This document shows, piece by piece, positions 34,403 through 43,939 of a stretch of 64,000 nucleotides of DNA. A program made the position numbers and the translations under genes. The first letter of the stretch is position 1, and each line of letters begins with the position of its first letter. The DNA is from Histoplasma ohiense (lineage: Eukaryota > Ascomycota > Eurotiomycetes > Onygenales > Ajellomycetaceae): NCBI GenBank assembly GCA_017607445.1, contig JAEVHH010000003.1, positions 3,720,001 to 3,784,000 of the forward strand. The letters are read 5' to 3'. The notes under the pieces were generated by a model. It was given only the letters and a program-made list of their open reading frames with translations. It was not told the DNA's origin and ran no database searches.

Positions 34403-34650
34403 AGGCTAGGCTCACAGGGAGCCAGGTTCTCGATGGCTCATGTGGAGCGGGGTGGTGCTCAGGCAAAGGCTCGCGGGGAGCCAGGCGCTAGGTGGCTCGT
34501 AGAGAGCCGGATGCTTGATAGCTCATGGAGATGCTTCGGGGAGCCGTGGTCTGAGGTTCTGGAGAGCCACGATGCTAGGCTCACGGAGGAGCCAGGAGGT
34601 GCTACAGCTTAGGCTCGCAGGGAGCCGTGGTCTGAGGCTCTGGAGAGCCA
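34403..34650. repeat. Ladder of short GGCTC...GAGCC hairpins
   Basis: At least six short inverted repeats of the form GGCTC-N4..6-GAGCC follow each other (GGCTCACAGGGAGCC, GGCTCGCGGGGAGCC, GGCTCGTAGAGAGCC, GGCTCACGGAGGAGCC, GGCTCGCAGGGAGCC, GGCTCTGGAGAGCC), separated by degenerate spacers such as AGGCGCTAGGT and GTGGTCTGAG. The stretch is directly downstream of the 370-bp repeat and could be part of the same unknown element. Confidence 0.75.
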
Positions 34651-35849
34651 CAAGGTGCTCGAAGATGTCTGTCTCCCATAGATAGTTGGTAGCTTGTCCC
34701 AAGTTAACAAACATTCAAGCTTGCTTCATCAGGTTGTATGGCATCCTCTCACTTTGATGCCATATGCCCCCGCAACTATTCGGTAGGATGAACGGGAGGG
34801 AAACGCAAGCTGAAGCAGGAACGCCCATCATCAGAGGCGGCATCAAAGTTTAGCCGCTCGGTGTTAAACGGACAGGACAGGACGGAACGGACCAGATCAC
34901 TGGCTGGCGACTCATGATTCCACTCTAAAAGACAGGAGGAGTGAAAACAGCGGGTCCGGATCGGACCTAGGACCCAGATAACAACGGCAATGCCCCAATC
35001 ATTGGCTTTGTTGTTTGGTACATTGGGGTGCACCAGCGATCTCCATGCAGTTGACCCGCTGCTTTGGTCGCTTCACGAGCGACGGTTTATCTTCTCAAAG
35101 TATATTGTAATACGAGTTGATTGCATCAATCTAGGATGAAAGAAGAGTCATCTTGAACAATGTTATCTCTCTGTCGAGCGATTCAGTTACCCAGCGGTAG
35201 GTACCAGAATTTGTGGACGGCGCGAAATCGAAGGACATAGTAAAGGAGTGAACCGGACTGAACCGGACAAGAGGCTCTTATGATATCTGTGGACTGGACC
35301 GGACCAGACTTCGCCGCGAGAAATGGCACCCTAGGGCCCACACCAATCACAGCCCCTCCAGTGACACCATTCCCGACAAGGCATACGCAGACACCTCACA
35401 GAGAAACATGCAAATGCACATCAAAGATTCAGCAGCGTCCTTGCTATCCGCCAATCTTGCGAACCATCATAGGAATCTACTCTTTCTAGACCCAGGTAAT
35501 TGCTTTTTACATCATGATTCAAGTGCACATGCGGATACCTTGCATTGCGCGGCACAACCCCATGCATCCCAAGTGAGAGGACGATAGTCACCTCCTCCCT
35601 CCCGTACCTGCGTGATCCAAGCGGAAGCAGCGCCATAGGGTTGGATTGGCGACGTGGACTGCATTGAGCTGCGAAGACGGCACCTCTTATGCATGGTCCA
35701 AGGAACCTAAGGGGGTTGTTAACGTATCCGGTTATGCACCCCCAAGCAGGAGGATGATGTCCACCTCCCGTATCTGCATGGTCGCGGAAGCGGAAGACGG
35801 CAAAGAAACCGTGGAATAGGTATGTCTACAGAATGGCATATAAGGGGCT
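34651..35849. other. Repeat-rich intergenic DNA, no gene supported
   Basis: Mostly short degenerate frames. A partial copy of the promoter-like module (CCTCCCTCCCGTACCTGCGT) lies at about 35590-35630, before the complete copy at 35755. Segments such as GGACAGGACAGGACGGAACG (34870-34889) are simple-sequence-like. Confidence 0.4.
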
Positions 35850-35900
35850 TTGAGCCCCCAGGTTTCCTTTGGCAATGAACAGATGTTTATGACCGAAAGC
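35755..35900 (+). promoter_or_regulatory. Promoter-like repeat module, copy 2, leading into the unknown gene
   Basis: CCACCTCCCGTATCTGCATG, then GGCATATAAGGGGC (TATA-like, 35835-35848), then TTTGGCAATGAACAGATGTT and ATGACCG at 35889. It corresponds block by block to 30655-30800. The TATA-like box is about 40-50 bases ahead of the first candidate ATG of the gene that follows. Confidence 0.55.
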
Positions 35901-37204
35901 CTTACCAAGTTATATCTTCAGAGTCTTTCACAAAACTTTTACATCGTCGCTGCATCAGCTACCACAATGCCCCGACCAACAAATTCCAATGACAAGGCCC
36001 TTCCTGGTACCCACGATGCGCATGATGACGCTCCTCCCCCAGCTCCCTTGAACAGCTCCGGCCTAGGTCTCCCCAGAGCGGAGGCCAAAACTGGGGGCGA
36101 TAATCTCGCCTCAGACCTTCGGCCTGGATCGTGCTCGACTGTGGATGCTTCTAAAACAACCGGGCCTGCCAAAGCAGCGGATAATGAGCCTAAGCTTAAA
36201 AAAGTTGACGAAATGTATGTATATGTACCACCACTCGGCCTTTGTAACTTCGCTCACTGTTATATAGCTGGGATGATGATCATTCAGGGTGCATTGCTGT
36301 TATCTGGAAGCGAGCTGGTGAGAAAGCCTTTAACTTCATTTTATTATGTTCAGTTTCTGATCATATAGATGCAGGTGAGGTGGGCTGTGCTGAAATCACC
36401 TCAAAGGTGTTGCGTGAGATTTTGCAACAATTCAGCTTGGTCTTAGATGGCTCTTTTGCTAGCCTCCAGGAGCTGCACAGCTACCGTCGGATCCTTGGTA
36501 GATTTAAAACCAGGCATCCAGAACACGAAAAATTGCTGAGACCATTTATTTGGCGCCTCAGATATGAGTTCTGCCCATATGATCCCTCGCTCATAGGCGA
36601 TGACGAAGAATCAGAGGATGACGGTATCGATCCTACGATGCGTAACTTGGTGGATGAAGATGACTTGGTCGGCAAACAAGTGTACGCCTTGGTATCCACT
36701 TTATTCTTATATTTACATCATGCTTACCCTTCTGCATTTAGTCCAGTCAAGCCTTTGCTTATGGATTTGTCAGATGTGGAAGCCAAAACTGGCCGCAAGG
36801 CTCTTACCTCGAACCCTCAGCCTGCAATGTCCTCGACTGATACTGTGTCCAAGCCTCCCCTAACGCCTGACAATGACCTTAGCGGCGGCGAATTGCAGTT
36901 GCAAGGGTTCCCAGAGCAGGAGACAAACACAGCACCCAGCAGCCAGCCCACGGCTTTGTCACAACTGCAGGGGTTCCCAGATCGGGAGAAAAACACAGTA
37001 CTGAGCAGCCAGCCCACGGTCAATAAAGAAGTGTACGCCCCTACTATCCACTTTATTGTTGTATTTGTGACATGCTTACCTTTCTGCATTTAGTCCCATC
37101 AAGCCTTTGCTTATGAATCCTTACTTGTCACGTACGCCGCTCAACTTGGAGCAGCTCTCACCAAAGGAGGAGTGAATGTTTCATGGAAAGTAGCTGAGTG
37201 TTAG
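35889..37204 (+). CDS. Unknown lineage-specific protein, 4-exon model, 3' end disrupted by a solo LTR
   Basis: Model: 35889..36214, 36268..36317, 36369..37030, 37094..37204. Donors are GTATGT, GTGAGA and GTGTAC; acceptors are TATAG, TATAG and TTTAG; all phases agree. The start is uncertain (ATG also at 35850, 35883 and 35967). After splicing, KLKKVDEIWDDDHSGCIAVI joins KRADAGEVGCAEITSKVL and a helical region (FSLVLDGSFASLQELHSYRR; KLLRPFIWRLRYEFCPYDPS). The C-terminal part is Ser/Pro-rich and has two tandem 22-residue units (LQLQGFPEQETNTAPSSQPT and a sister unit, 36895-37020). The last exon codes SHQAFAYESLLVTYAAQLGA and ends in a TAG inside the solo LTR at 37199. No family recognised. Confidence 0.5.
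36679..37120 (+). repeat. Internal duplication of an intron-like segment
   Basis: GTGTACGCC...ATCCACTTTATT...CATGCTTACC...TTCTGCATTTAG and the following TCAAGCCTTTGCTTATG occur at about 36679-36765 and again at 37031-37113. The second copy has clean donor and acceptor signals in frame. The first (62 nt) can be read through as protein, or spliced with a frame change. Confidence 0.7.
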
Positions 37205-37419
37205 GATCCGAACCTTCCCCCCTCGGACTAATGGTCGGACCTTCTCCCCTGAACTAATGGTTGGGCCGGGCTGCCTGTTGATTGACTTAGCGAGGGGAAC
37301 CTCCACAGATCTCTCCTCTTTCTTTTCTTCCCCTCATCCTTAGTATTTCGTTAAATAGTGCCAATACAGTTGACTTGATCTTCTTGATCTCCTTATAGCT
37401 AGCTGGGCACGTCCTAACA
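37199..37419. mobile_element. Solo LTR, 221 bp, with CTGAG target duplication
   Basis: Starts TGTTAGGATCCG and ends ACGTCCTAACA, giving perfect 8-base inverted ends TGTTAGGA/TCCTAACA. Flanked on both sides by CTGAG (37194-37198 and 37420-37424). No second copy or internal retroelement sequence adjoins it, so the element has recombined to a single LTR. It lies in the last exon of the unknown gene and supplies that exon's current stop codon. CpGs are retained. Confidence 0.92.
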
Positions 37420-37424
37420 CTGAG

Positions 37425-38454
37425 TGTATGTCGTAGCAGAATTAGGAAGTACCGGAGAGACCTGGTTGCAGCATGTAGCGCATTGTCAGACTCTGGCAGT
37501 GCTTCTTCTATTTTCTCGTCAGCAGAGCCTCTGCAGTGCCTAATTCCATTTTATTGGATGGGGAATCATTTAGCTACATCTCCATTTGTGAACGTGATAT
37601 TGAAGTAATTCGATGGGATGAGGGAAGATGGACCAAGAGGGTAGGAGAGAGTGGTATCTCTGGTTTAGGTGTAATATCCCTGAACTCCTGACAGCACTCT
37701 GATTTAGAATCCTCCCTCTTTGCTATTTGGTATATCTTTTGGGCGAAGCGGTCGAGGTGGGTTGCCACAGGAAGTGGACTGATGTTGAGATCGAGCATTT
37801 GAGAGGTGTTCATTCGCCACTCTAATAATTTGTCCCTCATTTCCTTTGTCCAATCACGAGCATTTCAGTAGGCATGCTCCTCGTCGAAAGGCGCCACATG
37901 TATCAGTTAGGGAAAATCATTGGAGTTGGGATAGTATATTCGGGACGGCTGTCCAGACCTCTAGGCTTTGAAAGATTAGTAGTGGAAAGCTCGACTTGGC
38001 TATTGCTTTGTGCGAGCGACCAATTAACTCTTTCCTTTAGTTCTAACACTGGGGCCGCTCTCGCTATGCTTCTTGGGTTTGGGTTGTTAATTCTGACCTG
38101 TCCGGCGTCTTTTGTCTATTTTCCCAATACCACCATAGTTTAGCCGTGCTAGAATAATAAAACGTTTGCCCCAATTCTATGATTCTCTTTTAGGTAGTTT
38201 TCTCTCTTTTCCTCTCCTTTCTCTCATTTTTCTTTTCCTTGCACTATCATAGCTCTAGAATAGCATATTAACAGTTCTTTTATTATCTAATTAAGATCCA
38301 ATGCATTCCCCTAAATCCGTGGAAAGAGGTGGTGAACCTTAGACGTGACTGCTAGACCGAGTCTGGCATAATCTTATCTGGCGCCAGACTCTAGAAAGCT
38401 AATCCCTGAGGTGCAAGCGCAGACCATGGGCAGATCAAACAGGAAATATGCAGC
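37425..38454. other. Possible 3' continuation of the interrupted gene, then no gene supported
   Basis: Just after the solo LTR a + frame (from about 37425, shifted by one base) reads VCRSRIRKYRRDLVAACSAL and then DSGSASSIFSSAEPLQCL, ending with TAA near 37607. It looks coding and could be the old 3' part of the gene. Frames at 37574-37840 (-) and 37874-38143 (+) carry no recognised motif. Confidence 0.35.
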
Positions 38455-38802
38455 ATGTCATCATCCTCGGCTGCAGCCACAGAGCATTCTGCAACCAGTG
38501 CACTTGTAGGTCGTGACCTTGTAATGGCCGGTGGTACTGAGTGGATGTCAAACCCGCGACCATTTTCCTGGGAGCAGGCCATGGTACTTGCATCTGCAGT
38601 CGCACAGATGGTCTTTGAGATGACCACAGACTCCCCAATGTCTGGCACTCAGGTTGCAGGTGAGGTGACAGCTGCCTACCACACAGCAGACTTGATTTCA
38701 TCTGAGCCGACTAGCGATCGGGATGGTAAGAAGACCCGATGGACACCGGAAGATGACAAGCGTCTGATGGCAGCGAACAAAGACTTGAACCGGACTTGTT
38801 AA
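38455..38802 (+). CDS. Fragment with the start of a SANT/Myb-like motif, 115 aa
   Basis: The frame ends with KKTRWTPEDDKRLMAANKDL, the first helix of a Myb/SANT DNA-binding repeat (W then ED, then L), and stops before a complete domain could form. A splice to a further exon is possible but not visible. The N-terminal part is Ser/Ala-rich. It may be a truncated regulator or a transposon-associated Myb-like ORF. Confidence 0.4.
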   Translation: MSSSSAAATEHSATSALVGRDLVMAGGTEWMSNPRPFSWEQAMVLASAVAQMVFEMTTDSPMSGTQVAGEVTAAYHTADLISSEPTSDRDGKKTRWTPEDDKRLMAANKDLNRTC

Positions 38803-39257
38803 GATTTGGGTGTAAACCTCGATCACCTCGCTAGCAGCTGTACGTACGGAGCTGTACGCTAACCTTAATAGGAAATAGAATCTGAGTCGAAAAGACTGTG
38901 TAAATCAACGCATCTCAAGGCACTGAATTGACTACTATCACAACTATCTAAAGAGGATCTAAATGAGAGAATTGGGGTACAAGTAAATCAGAGGGTAAGC
39001 GTGGTCCAAATCCTACGCAGGTTTACGTATAAATCAGGACGCTAACCATCTGCAGACTTGCCGAGGTATCCCCTCGTCTGGCCGCCAGGCACAATTAGCG
39101 TCTTTTTTTAGCGTGTACATTAGCGTATTAAAAACACAAAATCTACTGGAATATATGAGAGATTGGCTGTATTGGCGTGTTTTTATGTAATATATGTAAT
39201 TTATTCAATCTAGCCCTAATTAAGATATAGAATGGAACTCCTGCCAACACTGACTCT
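38803..39257. repeat. Cluster of TTAGCGT motifs near the left end of the piggyBac relic
   Basis: TTAGCGT occurs three times on + within 39096-39128, and its reverse complement ACGCTAA twice (about 38857 and 39042). TATTAAAA and AATTAA provide TTAA sites (about 39128 and 39218), the piggyBac target. Such repeated short motifs are typical of subterminal transposase-binding sites, but a matching inverted copy beyond 60 kb was not found. Confidence 0.35.
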
Positions 39258-39784
39258 TCAAACAGAGGGGAATATTATTACATACAGTGCAATCAGATCT
39301 TGTTCTTGAAGTTCTATCTTATTCCCTTCTGTTCTCTTTCTTTTGTACTGACACCAAGCACAAGTTTGAGTGGATGACAGAGAAATCCGATGATGATTCA
39401 GATCTGGATTTAATTGAATGAAAGGTAGTGAACTTGAAAACTCAAAGAGTTGATGATAGAGCTGCTGACGAAATTGAACATGAGAAAGGGTAGTAGTGCC
39501 AGTGTCAGTGCCAGTGCCAGTGCCAGTGCCAGTGCCAGTGCCAGTAGCTAGTCGATGAAGAATATAAGCATTCACAATAGAATGATCGATAATCCAGTAT
39601 AGAATTGTCAACCAGGTGTGATTAGTGGGCATATGAGTCTCATAGAAAGCTCTATACTGATTTGCTAGGTCAATTCCATTCATATTATGATTATAATCAT
39701 CAATAATAGTAGGAATCTCCACTGCTTTTTGTCAATTATCTTCAAATATTCTCTGAATTTGAGATCCATTAGTAGAGGTCTTTC
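39258..39784 (-). pseudogene. piggyBac transposase, C-terminal part (third catalytic Asp)
   Basis: The reverse-strand frame EIPTIIDDYNHNMNGIDLAN, then QYRAFYETH, then TWLTILYWIIDHSIVNAYIL is the conserved third-Asp block of DDE_Tnp_1_7 (piggyBac) transposases. A hexanucleotide repeat (39500-39546) codes a Thr/Gly run, and a Cys-containing end follows (CAWCQYKRKR). The frame begins at the junction with LTR A. It is the downstream half of the gene whose upstream half lies at 58810-60066. One in-frame TGA lies near 39735. Confidence 0.88.
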
Positions 39785-40381
39785 TGTAATGAATGTACTT
39801 CGATTAACAATTTGATACTATTCTAATTACAGATTATGAATTGATTAAGAAAAGAAAGAGAAAAGAAATCAGAAGAAAAGATTGTATGAAGAGAATTCTT
39901 ATAGAGAAAAGTTTGAAGTGAAAGAATATCAGAAGCTGCTCCACAGTGGAGTGTGGAGTGGAAGAACATTAAGAGATATGTGTAAGAATTGTTAGAAGTT
40001 ACACAAGTGTGGAACATGAAGTGAGAAAATCATTGAGAGCTATACAGAAGAATCATTAAAGACTATACAAGTGTGGAACACAGAGTGAGAGAATATAAAA
40101 AGCTACATAAAAGAATTGTTAGAGACTACACAAGTGCAGAACACAGAGCAGAGAAATATAAGAAATTATATGAAAGAATTGTTAGAGACTATACAAATAC
40201 AGAGCACAGAGCAGAAGAACATTAAAAACTATATAAAAGAATCATTAGAAACTACATAAATGCAGAGTATGAAGCAGAAGAATATTGAGAATTACATGAG
40301 ATCACAACAATCAGAAACAAGCAGATGCAGAAGAGAAGTTGATTGTATAAATTAATTACTAACAGATGCTAATCCATCACA
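39785..40381 (-). repeat. LTR A of element B (3' LTR, 597 bp)
   Basis: Starts TGTAATGAATGTACTTCG and ends GCTAATCCATCACA. Same length as LTR B. Contains several copies of a 63-bp tandem unit (GAATTGTTAGAGACTACACA...). Heavily mutated: where LTR B has CGGGTGC and ACCCGTCACA, it has CAGATGC and ATCCATCACA. Confidence 0.92.
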
Positions 40382-40439
40382 TTATCCCTCTCTACTGAGA
40401 TGAGTGAGAACTTGTAGATATCAAGAGCAGCAGTGTTCT

Positions 40440-41830
40440 TCAAGACAGACACAGATTTTCAGATCAGATGATTGTATTCTATTCATTTGACAAGATATTT
40501 ACAGCAGCAGCAGTTGATTCTATTGTCAAGAATTGCTTCAATTTTTCACTCAAGTTTGTTGTCTTCTTCTATAATGATGAGTGGCTGTCAATTGAAGATT
40601 CTCTGTGAGGGAAATGAATTCTCAGCCACAGATTGAAGCAGGTTTGTATGAAAAATGTCATGAATATCAGATGAGATGTTGAGTTGATAATTATGTGTGC
40701 TTAGCACTTTCTTCACTGTATACTTGATGTGATGATAATCTAGTATATATAAGAAGTGATTCATTCTTATGTTCTTGAGATTCAGTCAGATTTTGTCTTC
40801 TATATAATATCAGATTGCAGAACTTCTTCTGATGTTTGTTTGATTTTTATAATTTTATTGAATGCTGATCATTGAAGCTTCTGCTTATTTGTGAGTTTTC
40901 TTCAGCTTGTTTACAATGTTCTCTGCTGTCTGTATGAAACTGCAGATGTGTGTGATTTCTTGAGAAGTCTTGAGAAAGTTCAGAATCTCTAAATTATATC
41001 TGTGTAGAAGAAAGAATGAGCTTACATCTGTTGTAGCAGAATCTCAACTGTTAATTATAATCTTAGTGTATGACAGCAGATTGCTTCAGTTGTTTTGTGT
41101 GTAATTACAGAACTTATGAAAAATGTTCTTTACTGTTTGTATTATTCTCTCAATAGCTTCATCAGTCTCTGAGTGATACACTGTTGATAACTTTCATTCA
41201 ATTCTTAATAATTAGCATATGCAGATTCAGAGTGCACTGATGAATTGACTGTCTCTATCTGACACAATGAATGAAGATAGACTGTGTATATGATAGAACA
41301 GACTTCTGACAAAGATATCTGCAACTACTTCAGTATTTATCTTATCACAGAGCTGTAGTATTACATTCTTGCTGAATCAGTTGACAATGACTAGAATGTT
41401 TGTAGAATCTCTACTTTTGAGTAAGAAAACTGCAAAATCAATAGCTATATTATATCAAGTTCAGTTGAGAACAGATAGAGACTTCAGCATCTTTTTTCAG
41501 CATTCATATCATATCATCACTAAACTGCAGCAATCACAGTTGTATATGAACTGATGTATATCTTTCAACATATCTGATCAGTAGAATTTTCAGATGATGA
41601 TGTTGTACATGATTTTATATTCTGAGTGTCTGATTATCAGCAAGTTATAAATTTTTTGCATGATCTGTGTTTGTAGAGATTCTGAATCAGAGATTCATTG
41701 TCTATCTCAAAAGTGTAAACAGTTGTTATTATTGATCAAATATGCTGAGATATCTGTTCTTGAGTATACATCTGCAGAGAATCAAGATGTTTTACTTTGT
41801 ACAACTTCAGTAGCTTACTGTCAGAATTCA
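40440..41830 (-). pseudogene. Element B integrase and chromodomain remnant
   Basis: Reverse strand: zinc-binding end (MLKDIHQFI, then NCDCC near 41550), integrase core (NIAIDFAVFLLKSRDSTNIL and VADIFVRSLFYHIHSLSSFI, then VSDRDSQFISALW) and a chromodomain (KIEAILDNRIN, then CKYLVK near 40500). This is the continuation of the RT/RNase H part at 47958-50081, now separated from it by element D. Multiple in-frame TGAs. Confidence 0.75.
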
Positions 41831-42098
41831 TGTGAGATGTAGTGACAGTGTGAAGAGTAACAGTAGAAGATAGTTTATAGTGTAGCAGAGATAATAGTAA
41901 TATATTGTAGAGTGTAATATAGTAGTGTAATGTAGCATAGTGTAGCTAATTGCTAAGAAAGAAAAGAAAGAGAAAGAAGATGTGTGAAATACATACATTG
42001 ATATATATATACATATAGAAATAGTGATAGTGAGAGTATAATGGAAAGAGATAAGAATAAGTGAAGATAATAAGAAAATAATAAACAAGTGCATTACA
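41831..42098 (-). repeat. Element D left LTR (3' LTR, 268 bp)
   Basis: TGTGAG...GCATTACA. Compared with the right LTR, former CpG sites read TG or CA (CATTGATA versus CATCGATA; AGTGATAGTGAG versus AGCGGTAGCGAG; ACAAG versus ATGAG). Confidence 0.88.
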
Positions 42099-42839
42099 AT
42101 TGCCTCTTTTTTTTATAAGAGCTGCTCTCAGTGATTGTATAGATTGCTTGCTAGTAGATAATTGCATTCTCATATTGTAAATTCTGCTTGTTGATAGCAG
42201 TATATTGATCGCATCCTCTAGATAGCTTGTATATGCGTTGTTATCAATTTTCTAATGAGATGGAATTGGTGGATTTTTTGATTGTCAGAGGTTGTGTGCA
42301 GAGAAGCAAAAAGAATTTCTTTCTTTTTGAAGATTTCTCTTCTCTTTTAACTTGATCATCATCAAAGCTCTTTGCCTTTCTGCTGCAATTTCTCATTCTC
42401 AAAATTTTTAAATTTTTTATATTGTCATTCTCTCTCCTCTTTTTTTTAAATTGAAATGGGCTTTCTTGATTATCTCAATTTTAAGTAAGTTGTTTTCTTG
42501 CTGATGCTTATTGTGTATTATTGCTGGTGTTCCTTGTCAGTGGTGTTATTAGTGTGGTCACATGTGCCACTAGCTTGTTTCCATATAGTGCCATTCACTG
42601 TTCACTTGTTATATTGCTCTAGATTTAGCTCTAATCATATGATGCACAACAGTTGAATTCTGTGTGAATGTTGTGCCTTCAAGCTGAGAGATGTTGACTT
42701 TTGATGTGTGTTGAGGTCAAATGCTCAGAAGTGTTGTGAGGCTTGTGTCTCTGCAGAAAAATTCTGCAAACTCATGAGTAATTCTCTTTAATTCTTATTT
42801 CCTTTTTCTTTTTCTTCAAATTTGCTTTTGAATAGTGAT

Positions 42840-43365
42840 ATACTGATAATGATGCTAGGTGTGTGATATGTCTCTTCTGAGACACATCATGCATGGGTGA
42901 GCATTTATCTTTGCAGAGGTGACAATCAGAAAGAACATGGCCAGTCACAAAAGTTGTCTTTGTTGTTTAGTTAAACAATTGAACACATCTTGTCTGATGA
43001 TGCTGTCTGCTCAGAGCAGAGCAGAGATGAATGCTCTATAATCTCAGTGCTGAATGATGGCTGAGTCTGCAGAGATGCAGGTTTTGAAGACTGTGGTTGT
43101 GTCTGATTCTTTCAGAGTGGAGGTGTTAGAGGAAGAGAAGAGTGTGAAGAAGAGGGTTTTGAAAGTGATGAGCTCTGAGAGCTTCATGATGAAGAGATTG
43201 ATTGAGAAGAGATTAATGAGAGAGGAGTTGACTGAAGAGTTGATGAAGAAGATTGTGAAGACACTGATGACTGCAGCAGTGTCTGTAGTGCCTGCTTTCT
43301 TTGTCAATTTGTCACTGATATTGATGAAGCAGAGGAAGAGAGTGCTCTGGACAGTGAAGAAGTGA
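42840..43365 (+). pseudogene. Antisense ORF between pol and 3' LTR of element D
   Basis: On the strand opposite to pol, a frame with a few in-frame stops reads MASHKSCLCCLVKQLNTSCL, then MMAESAEMQVLKTVVVSDSF and a long Lys/Glu/Met-rich helical stretch (KRLMREELTEELMKKIVKTL), ending TGA near 43365. Cys spacing at the start is zinc-finger-like. Element C has a comparable antisense frame in the same place. I do not know its function. Confidence 0.45.
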
Positions 43366-43939
43366 GAGAAGAAGATGAGAGAAAATATCTTTCTTCATCA
43401 GATATGCTGAAGAATGAGTAGATTGATGAGAGAGAGAAGATGTGAGAAGATAAATGTGTTGTAGAATAGATATTTGTCTATACCTCTGCATTCAAAATGA
43501 GTGCCTGTAATATACAAGTACTAGAAGGAGTATTGAATGAGGGTGGTAGAGAAAGAGAATGAGAAGAATGATGAAAGAAAGAAGAGAAAGTGAGAGATGA
43601 GAAGTGAGATGAGAATGAGTGAACTGAGAGTCTTTAGATTTTTCTTAGAATCTGTTTTCTTTGTTTTTTCCTTGCTTGTATGTTTTATTTTTTTTTGTAT
43701 TTATTATATTCAAATTGAATTTTTTTTTTCTTTTTTCTCTTTTCTCTGATAAAATCCTTCTAAAAAGAATGCATTTGATTGAAGTTTGGGTGAGATTTGC
43801 ACTTCTAGTGTTTTTTGACTTGAAGTTCACACTTTTGATGTTTGAAAGTATGTTGGTTTTGTATTTGTTGTTCATTTTCTTGTTTGAGAAAGATTTTGAA
43901 TGTCTGAATGTTCAATATGTTTTCTTCTGATTTCTATGT
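43366..43939. other. AT/GA-rich spacer of element D
   Basis: GAGA-rich then T-rich sequence between the antisense ORF and the chromodomain. The frames 43645-43875 (-) and 43661-43930 (+) are mirror images in low-complexity DNA. The reverse-strand one may be the Lys/Asn-rich tail of pol. Confidence 0.35.

Noticed and set aside
39785..40381. CRISPR-like array (63-bp repeats in the LTRs)
   Set aside because: Units are contiguous and tandem, without unique spacers, in a eukaryotic LTR.
42099..43060. Reverse-strand host gene between the element D LTR and its antisense ORF
   Set aside because: Only short frames in CpG-depleted element DNA; no motif.
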